DNA of 64,000 nucleotides from Mucilaginibacter mali (lineage in GTDB: Bacteria > Bacteroidota > Bacteroidia > Sphingobacteriales > Sphingobacteriaceae), in assembly GCF_013283875.1 (NCBI RefSeq), contig NZ_CP054139.1, positions 1,736,001-1,800,000 of the forward strand. Reading direction: 5' to 3'. Position numbers and translations under genes: made by a program. The notes below the pieces were generated by a model. The model was not told the origin of the DNA. It did not search any database and worked only from the letters and a program-made list of their open reading frames with translations. Of this stretch, positions 24,463 through 32,521 are shown piece after piece; within the stretch, counting starts at the first letter, position 1, and each line of letters begins with the position of its first letter.

Positions 24463-24873
24463 ATGAAAAAAAGCTCAATATTTGGTTTGGTGGTTATTGC
24501 TATCGCTATAGCGGTTATCATCAGTACCTATTCAAGTTCAAGTACTTACGGTTCGTTTAACGATGCTAAGAAAAGTGAAGCTACCCTGCAGGTAGTGGGC
24601 CACCTGAATAAGCAAAAGGAATTATATTACGATGCCACCAAGGATGCCAACTATTTCTCGTTCTACATGAAGGACAATAAGGGGCAGGAGTGCAAAGTGA
24701 TCTTCACCGGCACTAAACCACAGGATTTTGAACGCTCGGAGCAGGTGGTGCTTACCGGCAAGATGGTGGGCAGCGAGTTTCACGCGTCTAAGATCTTGAT
24801 GAAGTGCCCATCTAAATACACCCAGGATAAAATTGAAGTAACAGAGGTCAACGCTAAACAGGCCAGCATATAA
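24463..24873 (+). CDS. ccmE: CcmE heme chaperone, cysteine (CxxxY) type
   Basis: 136 residues: an N-terminal membrane anchor (about 6-21, SIFGLVVIAIAIAVII) and a periplasmic OB-fold domain. The heme-attachment motif, normally HxxxY, reads CPSKY (C115, Y119) after ILMK, so the usual heme-binding His is Cys. This CxxxY form is known from Desulfovibrio and archaea, in Ccm systems that also lack CcmG and CcmH. It carries heme from CcmC to CcmF. It stands 7 bases before ccmF and shares its promoter. Confidence 0.9.
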   Translation: MKKSSIFGLVVIAIAIAVIISTYSSSSTYGSFNDAKKSEATLQVVGHLNKQKELYYDATKDANYFSFYMKDNKGQECKVIFTGTKPQDFERSEQVVLTGKMVGSEFHASKILMKCPSKYTQDKIEVTEVNAKQASI

Positions 24874-24880
24874 ACACTTA

Positions 24881-27343
24881 ATGGATACAGCTTTTAAAGG
24901 TGAACACCTTGTGCCGGGCCACTTAGGCCAGTTCTTTATTATTTTGGCCTTTGGCGCCGCATTATTATCAGCCATCAGCTACTACTTCGCGGCAACCAGT
25001 ACCGATAAACTCGATAAATCCTGGTTGCGGTTGGGGCGTTTAGGCTACTGGATCAATACCGCTTCTGTTATTGGTATCGGTGTCTGCCTGTTCTATATCA
25101 TCTACAACCATCTTTTCGAATATCATTATGCCTACGCGCATTCATCGCGCGCGCTGCCGGTATACTATATCATTTCCAGCTACTGGGAAGGGCAGGAGGG
25201 CAGCTTTTGGCTGTGGACCTTTTGGCAGGCCGTGTTGGGGAATGTGCTGATATGGAAGGCAAAATCGTGGGAGAAGCCGGTAATGACCGTCGTTTCCCTT
25301 TCGCAGGTGTTGCTGTCATCTATGCTTATCGGTGTCGAATTATTTGGCACACGTGTGGGTAGTTCGCCATTTATTTTGCTGCGCGATGTGATGCAGGGCG
25401 CGCCAATATTCAGCCGTCCCGATTATATGGCTTATATAAAAGACGGTAACGGCCTGAACCCGCTGCTGCAAAACTACTGGATGGTGATACACCCGCCAAC
25501 CCTGTTCCTGGGTTTCGCGTCGATGGTGGTGCCATTTGCTTACGCCATAGCCGGCCTTTGGCAAAAGAAATATAAAGACTGGGTAAACCCGGCCATTTCA
25601 TACGCCCTGTTCGCGGTGATGGTGTTGGGTACCGGCATTATCATGGGTTCGTTCTGGGCTTACGAGTCGCTTAACTTCGGCGGCTTCTGGGCTTGGGACC
25701 CGGTAGAGAACGCCTCGCTGATCCCGTGGTTAACGCTGATTGGCGCGGTACACGTAATGATCGTGTATAAAAATACCGGCCACGCTTATTTTACCGCTCT
25801 GTTCCTTACACTCATTAGCTTTGTGCTGGTGCTTTATGCATCGTTCCTTACCCGTAGCGGTATCCTTGGCGAAACCTCTGTCCACTCTTTTACCGACGCG
25901 GGCATGTTTTGGCACCTGGTGGCCGATGTAGTGCTGTTCCTGCTTTTAGCTATCGTACTGATCGTTATCCGCTGGAAGGAATTGCCTATCAGTCAAAAGG
26001 AAGAAGAAACCTATTCGCGCGAGTTTTGGATGTTTGTGGGTTCGGTGTTTTTGGCCTTGTCATGTTTACAATTGGTGTTCGTGACCTCGATACCGGTTTG
26101 GAATGCCATGTTCGGTACCAAGATAGCGCCGCCAAATGATAAGGTTACGCTGTACAACGTATTCCAGGGCGCTTTCGCTGTAGTGATTGCATTGTTTATG
26201 GGCTTTACCCAGTTTATGAAGTATAAAAAGACGGATACCACCCGTTTCTTCATTACATCGGGCATATACCTGGTAACTTCATTGGTAATCAGTGCCATTA
26301 TAATTTATATTACGGGTATTTATAAATTGCACGTAGTATATATGCTGCTGATGTTTACTGCTACTTATTCGGTAATGTCGAACGCGAAAGTACTGTCGGA
26401 TGCCATCAAAGGAAAGTTTAAACTTGCCGGTTCGGCAGTGGCGCATATCGGTTTTGGTTTGTTGCTTATCGGGGCGTTGATCTCGGCCGGTACCAGCAAA
26501 GTAGTATCTGAAAATACTACGGGTGAACAGTATAGCGCCGAGTTTGCTAAAGCCAACGATCCGCGCGAGAATATCATTATGTACAAGAACCAACCGGTAC
26601 AAATGGGAGGGTATGAGGTAACTTACATCGGCGACTCGATCTCGTTACCTAATCACTATTTTAAGGTTGACTACAAAAAACGCGATAAGAGCGGTAAAAT
26701 TACCGAAGAGTTTGTGCTGAAGCCAAACTCGCAGGCTAACCGCAAGATGGGTTTGGTTTCATCGCCGGATACCAAGCACTATCTTTTCCACGACTTGTAT
26801 ACCCACGTAAGCATGGCGCCCATTAAATATGATGATGAACTGCGCGAAGAATCGATGGGGCACGAGGGTGAGGCTAATGACGATAAAAACTACGACGCGC
26901 CGGTAGCACACGCTGTACAGGTAGGGGATACCATCCGCTTTAGGGAGGGTTTTATGGTATTGAAGGCGCTTAACAAAAACGCCCACGTGCAGGATATTAA
27001 ACTAAGCGGTAACGATGTTGCCATCGGTGCCGACCTGGAAATTGTATCGCACGGAAAGACCTATATGGCCGAGCCTGTTTATATGATAAAGGGCAGCAAC
27101 GGTTACGATTTTGCCCGCAAGGTTGATGATGTTGGCCTGAAGCTGCGCCTATCGCAAATATTGCCTAAGGAAGGTAAAATAGAGATAACCGTTTACCAGC
27201 AACCCGAAAGCAAGAAGCCCTATATTGTAATGCGTGCTATATCGTTCCCTTATATCAACTTCTTCTGGTCGGGTACTATCATTATGGTTATCGGCTTCCT
27301 GATGTCGATATTCAGGAGGAATAAGGAGTTGAAGACAGTTTAG
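24881..27343 (+). CDS. ccmF: Cytochrome c heme lyase subunit CcmF
   Basis: 820 residues with about 14 hydrophobic segments. It attaches heme to apocytochrome c on the periplasmic side. The WWD heme-handling loop is GSFWAYESLNFGGFWAWDPV (about residues 256-275), with an earlier loop SYWEGQEGSFWLW. A large soluble domain (about 550-790) lies before the last helix, and the protein ends in a basic tail (IFRRNKELKTV). It is longer than proteobacterial CcmF (about 640-660) because of that domain. It follows ccmE by 7 bases. CcmG and CcmH genes were not found nearby. Confidence 0.92.
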   Translation: MDTAFKGEHLVPGHLGQFFIILAFGAALLSAISYYFAATSTDKLDKSWLRLGRLGYWINTASVIGIGVCLFYIIYNHLFEYHYAYAHSSRALPVYYIISSYWEGQEGSFWLWTFWQAVLGNVLIWKAKSWEKPVMTVVSLSQVLLSSMLIGVELFGTRVGSSPFILLRDVMQGAPIFSRPDYMAYIKDGNGLNPLLQNYWMVIHPPTLFLGFASMVVPFAYAIAGLWQKKYKDWVNPAISYALFAVMVLGTGIIMGSFWAYESLNFGGFWAWDPVENASLIPWLTLIGAVHVMIVYKNTGHAYFTALFLTLISFVLVLYASFLTRSGILGETSVHSFTDAGMFWHLVADVVLFLLLAIVLIVIRWKELPISQKEEETYSREFWMFVGSVFLALSCLQLVFVTSIPVWNAMFGTKIAPPNDKVTLYNVFQGAFAVVIALFMGFTQFMKYKKTDTTRFFITSGIYLVTSLVISAIIIYITGIYKLHVVYMLLMFTATYSVMSNAKVLSDAIKGKFKLAGSAVAHIGFGLLLIGALISAGTSKVVSENTTGEQYSAEFAKANDPRENIIMYKNQPVQMGGYEVTYIGDSISLPNHYFKVDYKKRDKSGKITEEFVLKPNSQANRKMGLVSSPDTKHYLFHDLYTHVSMAPIKYDDELREESMGHEGEANDDKNYDAPVAHAVQVGDTIRFREGFMVLKALNKNAHVQDIKLSGNDVAIGADLEIVSHGKTYMAEPVYMIKGSNGYDFARKVDDVGLKLRLSQILPKEGKIEITVYQQPESKKPYIVMRAISFPYINFFWSGTIIMVIGFLMSIFRRNKELKTV

Positions 27344-27370
27344 GGGCTTATGGAAGCCAGGCCTGTGCGA

Positions 27371-27402
27371 TTCCCTCCCATGGGGAGGGTGTAGGGAGGG
27401 GT
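27371..27402. repeat. Short G/C-rich repeat CCCTCCCATGGGGAGGG
   Basis: CCTCCCC-like words read in both directions (CCCTCCCATGGGGAGGG, then GTAGGGAGGGG). It lies between ccmF and the PhyH gene and resembles dispersed intergenic repeats of Bacteroidota. No second copy was seen in this window. Confidence 0.35.
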
Positions 27403-27406
27403 TATA

Positions 27407-28093
27407 ATGGATAAGGGTTTTACCATCATAAACAATGTTTACACCGCTGCCGACGTTGAACAGATCATCAACTGTATCAATAAGGCCGATGCTGATAAGC
27501 CAACCTTCCGTAAAAGCGACGACCTGTTTGCCATCCGCCAGTTTTTAAAAGAAGTGCCGGGAGTTTTCCCGTTGATCTTTAACGACAGGCTTAAGGCAAT
27601 CATTAATGAATTCGGCTCCGGCTATTTCGTTACAAAATCCATTTATTTTGATAAGCCCGGCCTATCGAATTGGTTTGTAGCGTATCACCAGGACCTGACC
27701 ATCTCTGTATGTAAAAAAGCCGATATTCCCGGTTATGGGCCATGGACAGTTAAACAAAATCAGTTTGCAGTACAACCACCACTGGATATCCTGCATAAAA
27801 ACTTTACGATACGCATTCACTTAGATGATACCGATCAGTATAACGGCGCGTTAAAAGTTGTTCCTGGCTCTCATCTGAAAGGAATTTATCGCCCCGAAAC
27901 CATCGACTGGACAATGGAGCAGGAGCACATTTGCAAGGTAAAAGCAGGCGGTGTGATGGTTATGTCGCCATTGTTGCTACACGCGTCAAACCGTACCACC
28001 AATCAGCAAAAGCGGCGTGTTATCCATATCGAATTTAGCAATGTGGACCTTGCCGGCGGCTTAAACTGGTCGGAGCGTATAGATCTAAACTAA
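27407..28093 (+). CDS. Phytanoyl-CoA dioxygenase (PhyH) family protein
   Basis: 228 residues of the double-stranded beta-helix Fe(II)/2-oxoglutarate oxygenase fold. The facial triad is visible: H94 and D96 in YHQDLTI and H192 in LLLHASNRTT, with R196 placed to hold 2-oxoglutarate. GALKVVPGSHLKG is the conserved turn before the last strands. The substrate is unknown; PhyH proteins hydroxylate lipids, amino acids or antibiotics. It stands alone between a G/C-rich repeat and a convergent alpha/beta hydrolase gene. Confidence 0.87.
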   Translation: MDKGFTIINNVYTAADVEQIINCINKADADKPTFRKSDDLFAIRQFLKEVPGVFPLIFNDRLKAIINEFGSGYFVTKSIYFDKPGLSNWFVAYHQDLTISVCKKADIPGYGPWTVKQNQFAVQPPLDILHKNFTIRIHLDDTDQYNGALKVVPGSHLKGIYRPETIDWTMEQEHICKVKAGGVMVMSPLLLHASNRTTNQQKRRVIHIEFSNVDLAGGLNWSERIDLN

Positions 28094-28099
28094 AGCAAA

Positions 28100-29023
28100 T
28101 TATTTAGCTTGCAAAAAAGCCAGTATCCGTTTATTCACTATACCAGGCTGCTCAACCGATGGCAAATGGCCTGCATCGTCAACAGGGAAAAACTGAGCAT
28201 TCAATACCGTGCGTATCGAATCGCTATAGCTAAACGGATCGGTGGTATCCTCACGCCCCCAAATTAATAATACAGGCTTGTGTTGGTTATTCAAACGTAA
28301 ATTGCTTGCCCGGCCATCGCACTGGTAATTGTACATGGTTGATATCAATGCATTAATAAAGCCTTTATACTGCATTTGTACTTTGTATTTAGCTATCCAG
28401 TCGGGATGTCGTTCGGGATATTTAAAATCGGCCATTTGCACCTCTGCGCGTTCGCGCGGGTGTATGGTTTCGTAATAGCGGGTTACAGCCTGTGGTTTAT
28501 CGGGTTCCATTTCATGGTAGCCGGGGTCAAGGAGTATTACTTTATCTACCAATGCCGGGTATTGCGAGGTGAAATCGGTAGCCAGGCGGCCGCCAAAAGA
28601 TATGCCCGCCAAATGAAACGGCGTTTTTAAATGCAAGGCGCTTATTAATTGGTTGATCTGGTTAAAGTAAAAGGCCTTGTTATAAACACTGTTGGGCCTG
28701 TCTGAGTAACCGCGACCATAATAATCGTATCGTAAAACCCGGTAACCATGGCGGGCCAGGTACTCAAAAGTGCCGTCCCAGATATAGTATGGCACACTAA
28801 AGCCCGATAATAAAACCACTACTTTACCAGTATCGGGGCCTGCAAGCTGATAATGGGTAAAGCCATCCTTCAGCTTAATAAAGCTACCCGGCACATGTTG
28901 CCGTTCGGCGGCAGATAAAGTTTTTTTCTCGGTATTCCGGTATAAATAAAGGCCGCCGAGTATAACAGTGGTAATAGTTACCAAAAAAAGTATGGCAACA
29001 AAAATCAGTCGGAAATAGCGCAT
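28100..29023 (-). CDS. Alpha/beta hydrolase, membrane-anchored or exported
   Basis: 307 residues. An N-terminal hydrophobic helix (about 4-27) looks like an anchor or uncleaved signal. The hydrolase core has VVLLSGFSVPYYIWD (oxyanion region), the nucleophile elbow LAGISFGGRLA, an acid in GREDTTDPF and the His in DDAGHLPSVEQP. The triad is complete. Members cleave esters, lactones or haloalkanes; the substrate cannot be read. It converges with the PhyH gene, 6 bases between stops. Confidence 0.87.
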   Translation of the reverse strand: MRYFRLIFVAILFLVTITTVILGGLYLYRNTEKKTLSAAERQHVPGSFIKLKDGFTHYQLAGPDTGKVVVLLSGFSVPYYIWDGTFEYLARHGYRVLRYDYYGRGYSDRPNSVYNKAFYFNQINQLISALHLKTPFHLAGISFGGRLATDFTSQYPALVDKVILLDPGYHEMEPDKPQAVTRYYETIHPRERAEVQMADFKYPERHPDWIAKYKVQMQYKGFINALISTMYNYQCDGRASNLRLNNQHKPVLLIWGREDTTDPFSYSDSIRTVLNAQFFPVDDAGHLPSVEQPGIVNKRILAFLQAK

Positions 29024-29119
29024 CCGTATAGTTTATAATTTGGTGATATAAATATATATAATTTATATCTCAATGTTTTCAAACCATTTTATACGAAATT
29101 TGAAGCTTTCTGTTAACAT

Positions 29120-29902
29120 ATGCGTATCACCCTTATCGGATCGGGCAACGTGGCCACACATTTAGGCGCGGCATTTAAAAATGCGGGCCACCAAATAGTA
29201 CAGGTTTATAGTCCAAATTTGCAAAATGCCGCATTATTGGCCTATCATATCAAAGCCGAAGCTATTGACGATCTGCAACAAATTAACCCCAATACCGAAG
29301 CTTTCATTATTTCGGTAAAGGATGATGTTATTGAGGGTATCGCGCAACAATTGGCAGCACATGATAAGCTGATCCTGCATACATCAGGCAGTACAGATAT
29401 CAGTGTGCTGTTGAAGTACAATGTAAAAGCAGGCGTATTTTATCCGCTGCAAACCTTCAGCCGTACTAAGGAACTTAACTTTTGGAATGTGCCGCTTTGC
29501 CTTGAGGGTGCTAACGAAAATATTTTTAAGATCATTACCGAACTGGCCCAAACCGTAAGCAACAACGTTTACCCGGTTAATTCAGCCCAGCGCAGGGTGC
29601 TGCATTTGGCGGCCGTTTTTGCCTGCAATTTCCCCAATTATCTGTACAGCATAGCACAAGGGCTACTGGCAGATAACCACTTGGAATTTGACATGCTGAA
29701 GCCGCTGATTTTGGAAACTGCCGATAAGGTACAACAGCAATTACCCGCCGCGGTGCAAACCGGCCCTGCAGTACGTAACGACGAAACAACCATGAACAGG
29801 CACCTGGAAATGCTGCAAAACCAGCCCATGTTACAGCAGATTTATCAATTGCTTAGTCAGGGTATTATCAAAATGGACAAAGGCACTAACGGCAAAGCGT
29901 AA
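29120..29902 (+). CDS. Rossmann-fold DUF2520 protein
   Basis: 260 residues. An N-terminal NAD(P)-binding Rossmann domain starts ITLIGSGNVATHLGAAF and is followed by a helical DUF2520 domain (about 130-255, with RVLHLAAVFACNFPNYLY). It resembles F420/NADP oxidoreductase and ketopantoate-reductase-like proteins, but no reaction is established. It starts a co-directional run with ferredoxin, IscX, KdsC-like, Maf and HAD genes, often seen together in Sphingobacteriia as I recall. ATG at 29120 directly precedes the glycine-rich loop. Confidence 0.85.
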   Translation: MRITLIGSGNVATHLGAAFKNAGHQIVQVYSPNLQNAALLAYHIKAEAIDDLQQINPNTEAFIISVKDDVIEGIAQQLAAHDKLILHTSGSTDISVLLKYNVKAGVFYPLQTFSRTKELNFWNVPLCLEGANENIFKIITELAQTVSNNVYPVNSAQRRVLHLAAVFACNFPNYLYSIAQGLLADNHLEFDMLKPLILETADKVQQQLPAAVQTGPAVRNDETTMNRHLEMLQNQPMLQQIYQLLSQGIIKMDKGTNGKA

Positions 29903-29908
29903 TTTTAT

Positions 29909-29916
29909 TACTTTTG
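29909..29916 (+). promoter_or_regulatory. TAnnTTTG box directly before the ferredoxin start
   Basis: TACTTTTG ends 5 bases before ATG 29922 and lies just after the DUF2520 stop. No good -33 element was seen. Confidence 0.4.
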
Positions 29917-29921
29917 CTTTG

Positions 29922-30254
29922 ATGAATATTTTTAAAGTTAAAATAAACTTTGAGGAAAAGGACCACGAATCGGTGGAACTACCGGGTGCCGAGGGCGAAT
30001 CGGTGCTGGATATTTGCCTGGAGAACGGTATAGAACTACAGCATAACTGTGGCGGCGTTTGCGGTTGCAGCACCTGCCACGTTTACGTAAACAAGGGCGA
30101 GGACAATATCCAGGAAATATCTGACAAGGAAGAGGACTTTATCGACCGCGCGGTTAACCCCCGCATCAACAGTCGCCTGGGTTGCCAGTGTGTACTGATC
30201 GACGGCGATATCGAGATCACTATCCCGGATCAGTCGGATTTTATGGGCCATTAA
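29922..30254 (+). CDS. fdx: 2Fe-2S ferredoxin, adrenodoxin type
   Basis: 110 residues from ATG 29922. The cluster ligands are C43, C49 and C52 in NCGGVCGCSTC and C88 in RLGCQC. Acidic residues dominate (EEKDHESVELPG, DKEEDFID), as in ISC-type ferredoxins. It would donate electrons in Fe-S cluster assembly, supported by the iscX gene that follows after 44 bases. TACTTTTG ends 5 bases before the ATG, so its mRNA may have almost no leader; it may also be transcribed from the DUF2520 promoter. Confidence 0.92.
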   Translation: MNIFKVKINFEEKDHESVELPGAEGESVLDICLENGIELQHNCGGVCGCSTCHVYVNKGEDNIQEISDKEEDFIDRAVNPRINSRLGCQCVLIDGDIEITIPDQSDFMGH

Positions 30255-30298
30255 CAGCCGCTTACAGTTTTTAAATAAGTACATCTTACAACCTTAAA

Positions 30299-30541
30299 AT
30301 GATACAAGACAAATTCGCGTTACCCATCCACTGGAATGACTATGAAGACATTGCCATGGGGCTTTATGAAAAGTTTGGTGATGATTTTAGCGAATCGAAA
30401 ATATACCGCATCCGCTTCACCGACCTGCTGGAGTGGGTATTGAGCCTGCCCAATTTTAAAGGCACCCGCGAAGAATCGAACGAAGGCCACCTGGAGCAGA
30501 TCCAAAGCGCCTGGGTATACGAATGGCGCGATAACCAATAA
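30299..30541 (+). CDS. iscX: Fe-S cluster assembly protein IscX
   Basis: 80 residues, close to the usual IscX length of about 66-80. Conserved features are the IHWNDYEDIAMGLYEKF start, the acidic helix and the C-terminal SAWVYEWRDNQ. IscX binds IscS and iron and modulates cluster formation. It lies between the ferredoxin gene and a KdsC-like gene; the other isc or suf genes are not in the window. Confidence 0.88.
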   Translation: MIQDKFALPIHWNDYEDIAMGLYEKFGDDFSESKIYRIRFTDLLEWVLSLPNFKGTREESNEGHLEQIQSAWVYEWRDNQ

Positions 30542-30549
30542 TATTCCTG

Positions 30550-31080
30550 GTGAGATCAGACAAACCATTTCTCCAACAGCTTCACACCATCACCACATTT
30601 GTTTTTGATGTGGATGGCGTGCTGACGGATGGCGGTGTGTTTGTATCTGATAGCGGCGAGCGCATGCGCCAATACAATATTAAGGATGGCTATGCCCTGC
30701 AACTGGCTGTGAAATGCGGTTATAGGGTATGCGCTATATCCGGCGCCGGTTCTGAAAGCATCCGCATCCGCCTGAACGGACTTGGAATCAACGATGTTTT
30801 TATTGGCTGTAAAGATAAGGTAGCTACACTGAACGATTATTTGTCTGCCAATCAAATCGACCTGCAAACGGTTATGTTTATGGGGGATGATATTCCCGAT
30901 TTGAAAATAATGCAGCAAGTTGGCCTGCCTGTTTGCCCGGCCGACGCTGTTGAAGATATCAAAGCCATCAGCACCTATATTTCGCCTATTGCAGGCGGTA
31001 AGGGCTGCGTACGCGATGTGATTGAAAAAGTGCTGAAGGTGCAGGGCAAATGGCTTAATGCCGAAGCGTATAGCTGGTGA
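30550..31080 (+). CDS. kdsC: KdsC-like HAD phosphatase (KDO-8-phosphate phosphatase family)
   Basis: 176 residues, cap-less HAD of the KdsC/C0 type. Motif I is FDVDGVLTDGG, motif II lies in ISGAGS, and motif IV is MFMGDDIPDL. In lipopolysaccharide synthesis the enzyme removes phosphate from KDO-8-phosphate. The second half, GLPVCPADAVEDIKAISTYI, is typical of the family. The start is GTG at 30550, 8 bases after iscX; there is no ATG before motif I. The family also includes sialic-acid phosphatases, so the substrate is probable rather than proven. Confidence 0.88.
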   Translation: MRSDKPFLQQLHTITTFVFDVDGVLTDGGVFVSDSGERMRQYNIKDGYALQLAVKCGYRVCAISGAGSESIRIRLNGLGINDVFIGCKDKVATLNDYLSANQIDLQTVMFMGDDIPDLKIMQQVGLPVCPADAVEDIKAISTYISPIAGGKGCVRDVIEKVLKVQGKWLNAEAYSW

Positions 31081-31085
31081 GAAAA

Positions 31086-31184
31086 TCCGCAAGACCGGAA
31101 GTCGGTAAGTCCGAAAGATGGTTTTAGGTAGCAAATCAATCCCAATAAGATCTTCCGGACTTCCGGTCTCTCCGACTTCCGGAC
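31086..31184. repeat. Palindromic repeat family C, copy between kdsC-like and maf
   Basis: The left arm (31086-31119) contains AAGACCGGAAGTCGGTAAGT and CCGAAAGAT. The right arm (31150-31184) reads ATCTTCCGGACTTCCGGTCT with TCCGACTTCCGGA. Arms pair imperfectly. Words are shared with 1-27 and 52063-52162. Confidence 0.55.
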
Positions 31185-31200
31185 TAATGACAACTGACCA

Positions 31201-31767
31201 ATGACTAAAATCATTCTCGCATCAAAATCACCACGCCGGCAGGAACTCCTGACGCAAATGGACGTAGATTTCCGCATTGTACTGAAGGACGTTGATGAAA
31301 GCTATCCCGATGGTCTCACCCCAACCGAAATTGCTGTTTACATTGCCGAAAAGAAAGCTTTAGCTTTTGACGAAGAAGCCGGTGATGAAATTGTCATTAC
31401 CGCCGACACTATTGTAGAAATTGATGGCCTGATACTGGGTAAACCCGAAACTCCCGAACATGCTGTGGAGATGTTGAAGCTATTATCGGGCAGGGTGCAC
31501 CGCGTGGTGACCGGCGTTTGTTTGATGTATAAGGGCCACGTCAATAAATTCTTTGATGTATCCGAAGTGTTCTTCCGTAAGTTAACCGATGCTGAGATCG
31601 TTAATTACGTGGAGAAATACAAGCCGATGGATAAGGCCGGATCTTACGGTATCCAGGAGTGGATAGGCGTAACCGCTATCGAACGTATCAACGGTTCGTA
31701 CACCAATGTAGTTGGCCTGCCTACCGAAAAGGTATATCAGCAACTACTTAAAATGGCCGCCCTGTAA
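31201..31767 (+). CDS. maf: Maf-like nucleotide pyrophosphatase
   Basis: 188 residues. The diagnostic start ILASKSPRRQELL is present, followed by KDVDESYPDGLTP, VITADTIVEIDGLILGKPE and the late motif DKAGSYGIQEWIG. Maf proteins hydrolyse dTTP, UTP and modified nucleotides to monophosphates and are linked to septation or housecleaning. It follows the family C repeat and is 2 bases ahead of a HAD gene. Confidence 0.93.
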   Translation: MTKIILASKSPRRQELLTQMDVDFRIVLKDVDESYPDGLTPTEIAVYIAEKKALAFDEEAGDEIVITADTIVEIDGLILGKPETPEHAVEMLKLLSGRVHRVVTGVCLMYKGHVNKFFDVSEVFFRKLTDAEIVNYVEKYKPMDKAGSYGIQEWIGVTAIERINGSYTNVVGLPTEKVYQQLLKMAAL

Positions 31768-31769
31768 GC

Positions 31770-32405
31770 ATGAAATTTAACACCATTATTTTTGATTTGG
31801 ACGGCACCTTAGCCGATACACTTCCGCTTTGTATCGCCGCTTTTAAAAAAAGTGTTGAGCCATTACTTGGAAAGGAGATAAGCGATAAGGAGATCATCGC
31901 TACTTTTGGCCCGTCTGAAGAAGGAACTATCCGTAGACTGATCCCCACGCAAGAGGAAGCAGGCGTGCAGGCTTATCTGCAACACTATGCTGATATGCAC
32001 CATATGTGCCCAGCTCCATTCCCGGGTATTGCCGGTCTGCTGAAATATTTGAGGGCTAATGGCGTTCGGTTGGCCATGGTAACCGGTAAAGGTATCCACA
32101 GTACAAGGTTATCGCTTCAGCAATTCGGGTTGGCGCAATACTTCGAAGTTTTGGAAACCGGCAAGCCGGAGGGGCCTGATAAGATAAATGGCATCCGCCG
32201 CGTGCTCGCAAAATTGAATATGCCGGCTGCGGAATGCCTGTATGTAGGCGATGCGCCAAGCGATATAAAATATTGCAAGGAGGTAGGCATCCCCATAGCC
32301 GCGGTAACCTGGGCCAGCACAACAAATGCCGAGGAACTGCTGCCCTTAAATCCCGAATGGATGTTCAGTTCGGTAACGGAGTTTAAGAATTGGTTAGCTG
32401 AATAG
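31770..32405 (+). CDS. HAD hydrolase, phosphoglycolate-phosphatase-like (subfamily IA)
   Basis: 211 residues. Motif I is IFDLDGTLADTLP with an inserted helical cap (about 15-85), motif II MVTGKG, motif III Lys in ETGKPEGPDK, and motif IV LYVGDAPSDIKYC. All catalytic residues are present. The family acts on phosphoglycolate, pyrophosphate or sugar phosphates; the substrate is undetermined. It is probably translated with maf (gap of 2 bases). Confidence 0.88.
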   Translation: MKFNTIIFDLDGTLADTLPLCIAAFKKSVEPLLGKEISDKEIIATFGPSEEGTIRRLIPTQEEAGVQAYLQHYADMHHMCPAPFPGIAGLLKYLRANGVRLAMVTGKGIHSTRLSLQQFGLAQYFEVLETGKPEGPDKINGIRRVLAKLNMPAAECLYVGDAPSDIKYCKEVGIPIAAVTWASTTNAEELLPLNPEWMFSSVTEFKNWLAE

Positions 32406-32424
32406 TTTTATCGTTTAATTGCGT

Positions 32425-32518
32425 CTGTCGGTCACGGGATGTTATGGTGAGCCTGTCAAACCATGGTGGGCAAGCCTATCGCGCACAGTCTTCGACAAGC
32501 TCAGACTGACAGTCCACC
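32425..32518. repeat. Degenerate repeat containing CTTCGACAAGCTCAG
   Basis: GTCTGTCGGTC at the left is mirrored by GACTGACAG at the right. The right arm holds TCTTCGACAAGCTCAGACTG, a word widely dispersed in bacterial genomes, and the left arm has GTGAGCCTGTCAAACCATG. It lies between two convergent genes. Confidence 0.4.
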
Positions 32519-32521
32519 TAA

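Noticed and set aside
27371-27402. G/C-rich CCCTCCC/GGGAGGG word as a terminator of ccmF
   Set aside because: Arms are short and no T-run follows; more likely a dispersed repeat fragment.
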